A stretch of DNA of 64,000 bases, from the NCBI GenBank assembly GCA_014607495.2, contig CP053148.1, forward strand, positions 2,666,001 through 2,730,000, given 5' to 3'. Shown here one piece after another: positions 28,388 to 39,900 of the stretch. The position numbers and the translations under genes were made by a program. The notes under the pieces are model-generated. The model saw only the letters and a list, made by a program, of their open reading frames with translations. It was not told the DNA's origin and did no database searches. Position 1 is the stretch's first letter, and each line of letters starts with the position of its first letter. This DNA comes from Carposina sasakii. Its lineage: Eukaryota; Arthropoda; Insecta; Lepidoptera; Carposinidae.

Positions 28388-29326
28388 TAGGGGAGACCGG
28401 GGATAGTTGACCAATTTTCAGCTTAGAGGTGTCTATTTTTATTTCTTTACAGTAAATTATTTAAAAAATAGGTACAGTTATTAGATTGACTATTAAGCTT
28501 TCGAAATAAGTGGAAAAATGCACGTTATTCATTATGATATAGAGTACAAACCAGCTTTTGTACAAAAGGAAAAACTGGTCAATTTACCCCAGGCTTGGTG
28601 GTAAAGTGAACAATGACATTAAAAGTATTCTTTTAAATTTAGGAGGAAATAGTATAAAATACACAAAAATGTTTAGGAAATTATTAATTAAATCCAATAG
28701 ACGGTTTTCGCAACTTCAGATTAAACAAAATAAAATTCAAGTTATAAACATAAAACAATCAATTCGAGTACCCAAAACAAACAAAGTACTAATTTATTAA
28801 GTATTTCAAACAAAACGAGACAACTTGTTATAACCTTTAACTATTTGGTAATAAATAATCTCGTGTAACGAATGAAATTATATTTGTTATTTGGTAATAG
28901 TCATAATATATATAGGTCAACCAGCCCCATTATACATTAGTATACTAGCCCTTCACCACCTTTAAATTTTTTAAATCAAGGGCCATAACCTCAAAACTGC
29001 GTACAAATCAAATAGAATAATACAAAAAAGAAAAAACATGAATCAAACATTTGTTACAAATGCTTAAACAATCAATAATCATGAATAAATAGGCATTATT
29101 ACAAATAATATTACGACAAAAATAGTTACTAGCATGCGTTCTCTTTCAATATTACGTTCCTACTCTCAAGCGACTTGCGTGTGCAACGTCGCCTTTTTGG
29201 TGATTGTGCGGGGGTCAGTGACGGACTCTTGTGCATCACTAGTTGCCTTAAAGCTATTGCACCGAATGAGTTTTTGACAGTTAGTCTACCTACCCCTATA
29301 GTCAACTGTCCCCGGTCTCCCCTACC
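28388..29326. mobile_element. TIR element with GGGGAGACCGGGG ends
   Basis: The left end TAGGGGAGACCGGGGATAGT is mirrored at the right by 'actgtccccggtctccccta'. The flanking word GTTAG occurs at 28383-28387 and 29327-29331, a probable target duplication (possibly GTTAGTA). Length is 0.94 kb, AT-rich interior, no transposase. Non-autonomous; superfamily undetermined. Confidence 0.82.
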
Positions 29327-29745
29327 GTTAGTACACAGGTCATCTTGTTTTTTTAGTTACTAATTTTACTTTAATATAGATTTACCATTTTGCTGCAAGT
29401 GGGGCTTAGATAGAGGTAATTAGAAAGTCTGTAAAAAATAACCAACATATATTTTAAACATTTAGGTATATTTCAGAGTAACACATATTAATATGACAAT
29501 TAATATTATATATACGACATTAGACTTGCATTTTGAATTTTTGATTCTGTACAATAGATTGTAATCAAGTTTGAAGAACGAGATATACAATTTTTATTGT
29601 GCAAAGGAATTAGAAAAAAATCCTTTAACTATACAATCTGATGTTATTCTTTGAACAGCTAACAAACCAAAAACACTTATTATAACTAACACTCAGTTGC
29701 AAAACGGTCATTAAAACAAATACTTTAAAGCCTTAAAGTGACATA
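29327..29745. other. AT-rich spacer, no gene recognised
   Basis: No supported feature between the two inverted-repeat elements. It contains 'ctttaaagccttaaagtgac' just before the next foldback, which echoes 'ctttaaggcctttaggcg' at 30080. Confidence 0.35.
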
Positions 29746-30064
29746 ATATATATGTCGCAGGCAATTTGTATGATTCGTCTTTATACAAACGGCGTCGTCC
29801 GTTTATAAACGCTCGCCAGGCATTTTGAATAGTATGAGAGAAAAAATTCCTTTTAGCACTTCGCCGGTCGCTGCAGGGACATGCTCGCTACGCTCACTCG
29901 ACTCGTGCGTTGTTATTTTAACAGGTCTAACATACCCTAACCTAATTAATTAAGCAGACCAATTGTTAGAAGCCAAATTGTCTCGCTCCAAAACCCATAC
30001 TATTCAAAATGCCTAGTCGTTTTGTATAAAGACGAATCATACAAATTGCCTGCGACATATATAT
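29746..30064. mobile_element. Foldback element with about 44-bp arms
   Basis: The left arm (tatgtcgcaggcaatttgta, then tgattcgtctttatacaaa) is repeated inverted at 30021-30064. Inside, 'aggcattttgaatagtatg' pairs with 'catactattcaaaatgcct'. A related segment sits in INPP4 intron 5 at about 61915-62070 ('cccatactattcaaaacgcc', 'taacctaattaattatcat'). Confidence 0.82.
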
Positions 30065-30081
30065 ATATACCATCTGCTACT

Positions 30082-30287
30082 TTAAGGCCTTTAGGCGCAA
30101 ATTGTCCAGCACTCGCAGAACTGGACATTCTCAAAATTTCACGATTAGCAAATTTGACAATATTAAAACACAAAATTTATATCTATGTACCGTCCATTCA
30201 TGCTTATATTAGGCTTGCTTCAAATAGATAACCGCTTGACAATTTGCCAATTTGCGAACTTGACAATTTGCGCCTAAAGGCTTTAAG
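30082..30287. repeat. Inverted repeat pair, 24-bp arms
   Basis: 'taaggcctttaggcgcaaatt' at 30082-30102 is mirrored by 'aatttgcgcctaaaggctttaa' ending about 30286. It is immediately adjacent to the previous foldback, so the two may be parts of one composite element. Confidence 0.7.
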
Positions 30288-30643
30288 GGACATTTACCTT
30301 TAGTTCTTTTGTGCAACTACATAGGTGCAATTCTCACCTAATAGTGTTATACACAAAATTTTGCATAGGTGTCTGTACACCGTCCGCCTAAGAGCTCCGA
30401 TATAAATAGCAGAGTCGAAATCCTTCGGCGAATGTGCGCTGAATACAAAACAAGGAACAGTGTGGCATAATTAGGGATGATTTCTAGTGACCGCCAAAAG
30501 GGTGTAAGCTAAGTATAAAAAAAAACTATTTTTCTCAGTCTAAAAATGGTAATATACTTGTGTAAAAAATATAATGCAAGGTCTACTCGCTTATAAATGA
30601 AATTATATTAGGAAATTCAAACATTCATTATGGGTGCGCCCAT

Positions 30644-31038
30644 CACTCTCCACTGACCCTCGGATCTGATAACTCGAGTATGGCGAACTTTTTGACAAAA
30701 TATTTTTTTTCTTGAAACTTTTTTTCCCTTAGCAAAATTTTCCAATTTGTTATTTTCTCTTTATCGAATTCCCCGGTATCCTTTTTTCTCAATAGTAATA
30801 ATTCTATTCGTAAAATTGAACAATCTTGATAATTCTAAATATGTACTTTATTACAAATACACAGGTACGATCGTGGGCAAACCAAATAAAATAAACCAGG
30901 AATACGCTGGTCATATTCAGGCACTAAATGTCGTATAAAGTTCTTAACTGAACTTCGAATGAAAGAGATAATAATTATAAGCCTTGCCAGTTCAAAGCTG
31001 TACCGAAAGGTATCAGATCCGAGGGTCAGTGGAGGGTG
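30644..31038. mobile_element. TIR element with 26-bp arms
   Basis: CACTCTCCACTGACCCTCGG (30644-30663) continues with 'atctgat' and is mirrored by 'atcagatccgagggtcagtg' ending in 'gagggtg' at 31038. A matching end fragment is found in importin-7 intron 6 at 42852-42895 ('gatccgagggtcagtggagg', 'acccggtggtggg'), so this is a multi-copy family. No transposase. Confidence 0.8.
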
Positions 31039-31845
31039 TAGGGCCCGGTGGTGGGGACATTCACTATGAATGTCTACTCGCTTCTATGCGTCACCAATAA
31101 TTAATTAAAAGTAAATGTTATGTAAATTTGAATGAAACTATTGTTTTATTAAACGGGTGAGTGTAAGTTAAATAATGTACTGTTGTCGAAAATACGGAAA
31201 TGTAATTTTTACACAAAATTAGTTTAGAATGTTCAATTTTAATCATGCCATAAATAGAATTCATTGGATTGGCGATATGATCACATAAAAAAAATCAACA
31301 ATTTAGGTGTAGAACTTAAATAACAATCTTTATCAATTATCTTGATAACAATACAACAAACATTTAAACATTAACATCGATTCCGGCAGTCACAACTTAT
31401 TCTTAAACGTAATTAAACCTAAAAATTTAGGTTTAAGCATGTCAAAAGCTATTCTGGCCAAGGCCCCAACTCGAAATTTAGAGTTTATAAACTCGTACTC
31501 TTATCTTGTCTTTTTTTCAATATGTTAGAGAGAAACAAACATATTTTTCTAGGTGTTTATTGAAATGTGTCAGTGTAACACCTAGAAAGTTACCAAGGTT
31601 ACCATTTTCGTCATATCCGGAATACGGTCTCTGGTCCAACTCAATCCAATTGCGATGTCGAAATATTCGTAAGGCTAGCCTTATTTGACAGCGAAAGGTT
31701 GTGATTTAATAATTTAGTCGCTTATATTTCTTTCAAGTATGACGTTTTTGAAAATGTAAACAAAGTGAGATTTTTGAATAATATTTTAGTATCGGAGGTG
31801 TTTTAAGCATTGTTATTTAAATATTTTGTATCTTAAGAACTGGCA

Positions 31846-32260
31846 ATGGCCTGTAGTGTGCCTGGATGTAACGTATATTCATCAAAAACATAGAATACCG
31901 GATATATTTTGAACTTTGATAGGTAAGTTTTGTTTTGTATTTATCTATAGATATCTCCAGAAATAAAGCCTAGTTTTTCAAAGTGAGCCATGGAAATACA
32001 TGTTAATAAAGGTAACATTTAAATACTCCCAACTTCAGTGAATATTAATATAAAACGATGTTTTCATTTTACCTTATAGGTTATGCTAGTGCCATAAAAT
32101 CTTATCCGGTTGATATATCGATATTTCATTTAAAATGTATTTTGTTATTTTGTAGGATCCCATCAGAGAAACATTTAAATCGATTATAGATCGAAGCATT
32201 TGGTTTGAACGAGGAAAGGAATCGGAGTAAACATTTTATTGCTAACGATAGGTGTTATAA
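31846..32260 (+). pseudogene. THAP-domain pseudogene (two exons, two internal stops)
   Basis: Exon 1 (31846-31922) starts MACSVPGCNVYSSKT, with the C-x4-C zinc pair that the 20968 gene has lost, then hits TAG at 31891. It reads on in frame to a gtaag donor. Exon 2 (from 32156, after tgtag) continues in the same phase as RIPSEKHLNRL, TAG, IEAFGLNEERNRSKHF, which is THAP-like. Both stops are compatible with point mutation of Lys and Trp codons, because the frame is otherwise kept. No downstream exons are seen. It is a dead gene or dead transposase N-terminus. Confidence 0.8.
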
Positions 32261-32567
32261 ATCTTAATATTATATTAACTATTATTACTTCTTTTTCTTT
32301 TTATTTATCCCCTTTACATATGCAATTTACCATTTTTTTCAATTTCAAAAGAGGATCCTGGCTCTGGCGAATAGGCAGATTACTTTTTATTTCATTTAAT
32401 CGGTATGGCATCATCTAAAGGTCAGCGGCGCCCGTTACTTATCGGCATTTTAGTTAGCTAGATTTCAGTGGCTACTGTTAGAAGCGAAACGGTGTTGTTA
32501 ACTTATTAATATATATATATATACACAGTTACAGACGGTATGCATACGTATGTCATGGAGATTTATG

Positions 32568-32755
32568 CTTTACTAGCGACCCGCCCCGGCTTCGCACAGG
32601 TGCAGTGCTGATACTATACATATAAACCTTCCTCGTGAATTACTCTATCTATTAAAAAAATCGCATCAAAATCTGTTTCCTAGTTTGAAAAATCTAAGCA
32701 TACATAGGGACGGACAGACAGCGGCAAGCGACTTTGTTTTATATGTAGTGATTGT
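32568..32755 (+). repeat. Dispersed repeat ('cgacccgccccggcttcgca')
   Basis: Begins 'actagcgacccgccccggct' and ends 'gcgactttgttttatatgta'. It is a common lepidopteran dispersed repeat form. A related start ('gatccgcctcggctttgcac') occurs at about 53856 in importin-7 intron 1. Non-coding. Confidence 0.65.
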
Positions 32756-33074
32756 CTTAACATTAATGTACGCAAGTTGCCGATTCTGTCGGCGGTCAGA
32801 ATAGCTTTAGCGACTAAGATTAAAAATTCAAACAACAATTTTATTGTTTTAAGCAGAAATGAAAGGTTTTATCGTGATTTAAATGATGTTATGATGTTCC
32901 TTTTTTAAAGTAATTCCTTTTTTAAAGAATATCTTAGGCGTGGTTTTTCTGCAATTTGATCAAAATACATGAATTTACGCGTACAGTGAATTTAAATTTG
33001 CTAAATTTATACTCGTCTTAAATTTAGATATTTTTACGTAAATTTAGGTTTAAGTGTGTGACTGCCGGAATCGA

Positions 33075-33961
33075 GCACATTGTATAGCTAGGGGCTCAGA
33101 CACCTTGTATAAAAGGCCGCGAATAACTTAAAAGACAAACATATCCCCCAATAATAAACTCGACGTAACATAAATAGCTAAAAAGTTAATATGAAAAGAT
33201 GTAAGTTCATTTAAATTAACTAATAACACGAACGGCACTTCACATTTCACTACTAAAGATTTCTGATAGGTACTTGAACGAATTGTTGCCCATATTTCCT
33301 ATCAATACTATACGTTACAATACTATCGATAGTATCACACGTAAAACTATCGATAGGAATTCTAAAACTTACTTTAATCAGGAAAAGTGAAATGCTACTC
33401 GTTTCAGAATCCTTATTATAGCTTGATTACAACCATGCTGGACACGAAGTTACATAAATCTATGAAAATAATTTATGGGCCACATCTAGGAGATTGTTCT
33501 ATAAGGCGTATGTTACCTAAATATTTATATGCACCGGGTAATTTCAAAATCACAATATTTCCAACGGATTTATTAACTAGAGGATCTCGGCAAATGAGGT
33601 AGTTTTTCAGGCGATTCTAGTGGGTACACAAAACTAAATATTTATACATACAATTTTAATAGAAGCACCACTATCGTCAAAATCTAATATAACACGGGTA
33701 TTTTACGTGTATAGTACATAATGTATGCCGATATGCTCACAATCATACCAGTAATATGACATTAATTCCTTTGAAAATTACCCATACTCTCTTTCTAGAT
33801 ACGCCCTTACAGAACGATGCCTAAATACAGCGTGTTCGAAATATTTCTGAAGACAGGAATCTAAGTTACGTACAATTTAGGCATTATCGCTCCTAATCTA
33901 TATTTATAATGATAACGTGCAATGTAGAATAGCCGTAATTATATTGATTTTCACATGCAAA
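33075..33961. other. 3' flank of importin-7
   Basis: Sequence past the importin-7 stop codon. A 71-codon ORF (33387-33602) shows no family resemblance. TATCGATA-like words occur near 33323-33355. No other feature is supported. Confidence 0.4.
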
Positions 33962-36900
33962 TTAAGATCCAAATTTAAATGTGGTCGGCACTTGGGCAGG
34001 CACCGTGAATGCATATCCTGTGGGCAAAATGAAGGGATATTATAATTTAAAAAACCGACCAAGGGCGAGTCAGACTCGCGCACCGAGGGTTTCGTATAAA
34101 CCCGTTTTATTATATGTCTAAAAATTTACGGTTTTCGCTGCTTTGTACTAAATTTCGAGATTATGAGTTTACGGAAAGTATCCTGTTGATTCCATTGTGA
34201 GTGTCGAAAATTTGCGACATAAGCTGTATCTATTGATTGGGTTAGTTTAGAAGTTTGATTTTTTCACAGCTCCAAGGGACAGTAGACCTGAGTATTTAAT
34301 ATAAACAGCTTGATACCTCCACGAATTCCTAGAAAATGGGTCTTCTTTACAGACAGACGGACGGACAAAACAAAGTGATCCTATAAGGGTTCCGTTTTTT
34401 CCTTTCAAGGTACGGACCTAACAGACCCCTAAAAACTGGGATCGAACCGACGCCATCCGACTGGAAACATCTAACCTATCAGAGGCCATCACTGCTTACC
34501 TAATATAACAAAAGTGCAAGTGGTAAAAAAGCCTAGTTTACCTCCGCTCTGTTCGATGCGTTTGCTGTCCTTCTGTGCTTGCCTCTGGTCTGCAAGCACG
34601 AAGATGGCCTTCAGCTGGCTCTGCTGCTCCTCTGTGAGGGCGCTCATTAGCGCGCTGTAGAACTCCGGCTCGTTTAACGCGAGATCTGCGAACGTACTCT
34701 ACGTTAGTGCCGGTTGTTTTATCAGCAGGGTAAGCACGAACCTTTATAAGCGGCGTAACGCTATCGACTAGCAAGCAAAATCTATCAAATTTGACGAGAG
34801 CGTTACGGACTATCGAGAGGTTCGTACTTGCCCCACAGTAGTCATGTTAAAACCTCATTTATTAAATAAAAACAACCGACTGCATATACATTTTGACCCA
34901 GTGTCACTCAAGACTAAGATGAATCTAATAATACTTCTCAAGTTAAAATGTGTTAACCTGTTAAGGCCTATCTGAGGAATTTCTCTAAAACTTCTTCAAG
35001 ACAGGCACAGTGATAAAGTTGATAAAGATCAACTTTAGATAGGCTATGTGACGGTAAAATCGGTCTTAAACGGATTAGCAGTCAGTGGATTTACGAGTAA
35101 ATAAGCCTTGCTTGTGGAACAAAGGTCCACAAACAGGGATAAAACCCTTTTTCAATAAATACTAGCGAAAATTTTTGCTACTTACTAAATAAGGTGCTCT
35201 TGAATTTAATATATTCGTCTATGGGGTAGTCTTTGTCATCTATTGGTGTGGTATATCCTTCGATAGTGGATTCATCTGGGTCATAGTCCTCATCCTGAAA
35301 GGTGAATCAAAATTATAGGTCTTAGTTACATAATTAGATACCCGATTGACGTAATTGGTGACATCTCCTGCCACTCCATAGGTTCTGTTTGAGTTGGAAT
35401 TTTTTAACACGACCATGTGGTCTATATGATGAACATAACTGTGAATTTCATAGTTATAGATGTTTCCATAATGGGGTAGTTTCCTATGGTTGAATCTTAA
35501 TATCATTTTATGCTTATCAGAATAAATTACTAAAACCGTACCTATCTGTAAAATTACTATTTGATTATGTATCAAAATGAGGTAGTAATAGGCCTTCAAA
35601 GTTAAGTGGGCAAGTCCATTTTTCAAATGTGAAATTAATTAAAAATTACATCACATGTTCACCTACATCATTTACAGCAACTTTTGTTTTGTGACCATAT
35701 TTATAAACGCAATATTTAATATAGCTATAAAACAAAAGTTCTTTCACGCGCATACAAGTTACTTAAAGAGTGACGTCACGTCGTGGTAGCCGTTTGTATG
35801 GAGCGTTTTTTGGCAAGTCTAAAATTGTGATTTTGAAATCGTTATATCCCGGAAAATTTTAACGCCAACGACTGTCAACTACCCAATTCTCTATGTATTT
35901 TAATACCGTAGCTTAGTACCTGCTATACAAGATCTATACTCTGATTTTTAATTCCGTAGAATTCTGACGTTTCTTGATGTTACTAGTAAAAACAATGTTA
36001 CCTCAATGTGTTGTAATAATTTCAAATTATAAAAAATTCGGACGATGTTATTTACCACACATAAATACAAAAAAGGTTATACTACATTAATTGTTAAATA
36101 AATATGCAGATATTGTAGCTTTAAAATGTGTTTCACTATTAAAATATAATTCTTAAAGAAATTTTTGGGGTAAAAAAAAAATCGAGTGGAGATTACTGCA
36201 ACGAATTACATGAAACATAAACATTTGGTATCCACACTATAAAATGAATACATTCACTAACAAAATCTATTCAAAAACTTACGTCGTCACTGTCATCGTC
36301 CTCGATCTTGGCGGTGAGGTTGATGCCCTGCTGGTTACTCGACTTGACGGCCATTCGAGCGAGGTTCTCTAAATACTCGTTGCTCATTTCCTCCAAGTCG
36401 TCCTCGTCACTTGATAGCACCTCTGTGGAGATGTTGTTAACGTTAAAATCAGAAATTAAATTGAAATATAACCTATATAACGTCTGTTTTTTAGCCTTGC
36501 GTATGGTTGAAACTTACCTTCTATAGAGGTAATATGTCGATTGAAAATGAAAAAAATTAACACAATGGTACAAACATCTACCATGTCATATTTTGGGCAT
36601 AATTTGGCACTGCCTAAATTTTTATCAGGTATTCCAAACATTTAATTTTTAATCAGTAAACTTTAGACTCGATTTCGTAATAACACTGCTATAGATTACG
36701 CGGATAAACTTGTGGGCAGCTTCTAGTCCATGTTTAATAGCGGAAGATCAGAAAAATAATAGGAATTTTTGTCAGAGGTCAATGCTGAAATTCCCAAGGG
36801 TATAGGAATGAGTATTGAAACTTCAAGTATACGTGTACGGCAGGCGAATTCTAGTATAATATTTTTTATGTTATGCATGTAAATATTTATAATTTTAGAA

Positions 36901-39900
36901 CAAAAAACTAATTTGTAAGCCCACTGGGCGGGACATAGAGATCCCAGTTTAATGTATTATGTTAGACCTATTGTAAATACCTGTGATCCGTAAATAAATA
37001 CATTTGAATACTTTACACCTAATAAAATGAATATAACTTATATTCCCAGCAGTTTGCTTAAGTTTTGTGTGGCTTACTTGACTTATGTGTCTGTCTCCTA
37101 AATAGGGCAGAGGGCCTCCACAGATCTACGAAGGTTTGGGAGACGTCTCTAAACAAAATGGTATCTCACAGGGCATAGGACAAAGCTATCTTACCTTCAT
37201 CCTGATCATCTTCCTCCTCTTCCGAAGAGCTGTCGTCGTCGCCCTCAGCGCGGGCTTCATAAGTCCGCTTTAGTCCATCAAACAGTACCAGGCAGGACGG
37301 CAGCAGTTTAGGCAGGACCTCTTCTAAATTAGGCCTATGTGGTCCCATCTCTAGTAGAGTACAGATACCGAGCACGCAAAGCTTCCTGTCGTGCAATCTG
37401 CAAGGAGTATCGAACTATTGAAACCTTTGTTTTATAAAAGCTTTGTTACATCTTGGTTACATACAGAGAAAAATACTCACATGTTATTTGTAAACTATCT
37501 GAAATTGGTATCATTGACAATATAGGTACTTATAAATAGTTATGCATAAAAGCAAGTGCATAATTGAAATAATGTTTTCCGATTACCTTGTCATGTTTAC
37601 TTTATAGCTTTTGTGTTGCCGCTTTTCCATAAATTATTTAAAATCTGGCTCATCAGATCATCACGATTGTTTGTCATAGACAATATTTTGCATGGAGAAG
37701 GTATAAAAGAGGAGGTGGGACTATGACTGAGTTGTGTGGCAATCGTGAGGCCATGACGTCATAATAGGGGCGGAGCTTCAGGGCCAGTGTGTGTAACGCA
37801 ATAGCTGTAACCATACGCTATGCAAGTAGTTTTACTAGTCACTACAAGGTGGTTTCTATGTAAATGGGCAGGACTACAGTGTTAGGATGCTCCCCTCGTC
37901 CCATACTTCACCCCCGCTCCACGGCACACTATTTTTGTATGAAAAATATACTTAGCCGTTGCTCCTCTTTTATTTCTTCTACATTATATTTTGTAACCTA
38001 GGCAAATTATTGTGTATACATACCCCATAAAACAGTCGGTATCGTGTATCCATTGCTTGATAAAATGCTGTGCGATCGACTCATTAGGGACGGACTCTTG
38101 TAGCTTGTCAAGTATCGTGAATAGAAGATGCGGGTTCGAATATAAGATAGCAATAAGGACCTGCGGATAAAAAAAAAATTATATTGTGCTGCTAACAAAC
38201 CGCGGCTAAAGTTACTTGACAGCCAAGTATATTTAATTTCTGTCAAATTAAATTGTGTATAGCTTATAGTTAGTTTGAAGCTTTTTAGTAAGGCTACTGT
38301 TATGCTTTAAAGATTGCCATTGGTAGGGAAATATACAGGCAGGGTTGTTACGTAGCTTGCAGTAGCAGATGCATCTTTCCTCGCCCGCGCACTCAAACAC
38401 TCACAATTTAGACGGCGTTTAAGGGTTTTCCGGGAGGTGGGCAGCAGCGCCTCCAGTCATTTCCCACAGCAAAACTCTCCACTCCCAATATAAAATACTC
38501 TTCCCTTGGCCAATGACTAAATAGCCGTAAGGGTTTCCGGGAGGTGGGCAGCAGCGCGCTCCGGGTATATCGATACCTTGAGTCTCAAATGGCGTAATCA
38601 CCATTTTGGCCAAAATGACTTTTGAATGCTATCTTACTCGATTTTTTCTCTCTATCGATCTGTCTAATCAGAGCTTTAAAATTCGCAAAAAAGTGGCGAC
38701 TACAGCCCACGTGTTTAGTGTCGATAAACAAAGATTTTCCTATTTTGTAGACGTTACGACCTTTACGAAAAATAAATGCTAAAATTTCAGTCGATACACC
38801 AATTAAAATTACAATGATCTTTAAATGTGGCGTTTACAACTCAAGTTATTCAAATAATTTAAAATGAAATAGACATAATTTTGGTAATGGTGAATTACCT
38901 AAAAAATCCAATATTCATTATTACACTTGCTATTGATTTTAAAATTATCAATTCTCTTCATTTGCCTCTCTTTCAAGTGTTTTTCGTTATAAACAATCTA
39001 AAATAGATATTTGTAATGACTTTTTTTATTAAGTCAACTAGGCTGTTACAGATTACGCCATTTGAGACTCAAGGTATTTATCCAACATAGTCCAAAAATA
39101 ACACCGCGGACACCAACCCACCTGCTCAGCGTGATGGAGTAGCCATGAGAAGTCCACTGCTGAACATAGACCTCCCCCAGGAACCTCCATTCCGCCCGCG
39201 ACCTTTTTGGCTAGGTCGCCCGTTACCTACTGTGTGGTTACTATGGGTAAAACCCCACTTAACCTACCTGTAACAGCATAGTCCTGAGCTCGGATGTGTG
39301 CACCTTCCGCGTGAGTCGGTTTAACACCAGCTCTACGAACGACGGCAGGCAGTTGTCAATCTTGCCGGCGCACTGCAGCACCATCACCTCCAGCAGTTTG
39401 GCGGCAAACATCTCTGTTTCGTCATCTGCATCGGTGTTGGTGAACACCTGCAATATAATCCATCCTATTTGTGGATTGTTGATGATTTTTGATTACGGTC
39501 TATCAAGGAAGGGTAATCTTAGTTGGTGTTTTTGCCGGTTTTTGTTATGGTGGGTTATGGCAGCCAAGCCGAGCGTCTAAGAAGTGTTTAAAAATATTTT
39601 CTTTCATGCCCAAATCGAACATTAGGAGGTTTCGACTATTACTATTGATTAGACAGACGGTATGTTTCTACTATTAAAAGTAGTATGTACTACTATTTTA
39701 GTGAAGTGAGCAAGAATATCAAGAAACGCCAGAGATATTATTAATGTCAAAGATTTAAAATTTTTGTACACTCGCCTAAATTGCCAATTACCGGTCATAG
39801 GTACTTACACAAGAAATATATTTTTTGGAAAAAAAAAGAGCCAAATTTAGGGTGAATCGCAAAGCTTCGAACCAGATTTGATGTCTCCCTTCTACTAGAT

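Larger units (their letters stand above)
31376..33074. mobile_element. 1.7-kb TIR element enclosing a THAP pseudogene
   Basis: The terminal inverted repeat is perfect over 16 bp: TCGATTCCGGCAGTCA at 31376-31391 and TGACTGCCGGAATCGA at 33059-33074. Partial pairing continues inward ('cttaaacgtaattaaacct' versus the complement of 'gtaaatttaggtttaagt'). It contains the THAP remnant at 31846-32260 and a younger dispersed repeat at about 32568-32755. I found no clear target duplication. P-element transposases carry N-terminal THAP domains, so this may be a decayed P-like element; that is an inference. Confidence 0.6.

Noticed and set aside
33387..33602. Plus-strand ORF of 71 codons between the THAP pseudogene element and importin-7
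   Set aside because: No recognisable family, no splice context, and AT-rich composition; treated as chance.
37746..37765. CRE-like TGACGTCA as a regulatory site
   Set aside because: A single 8-mer within an importin-7 intron has no supporting context.
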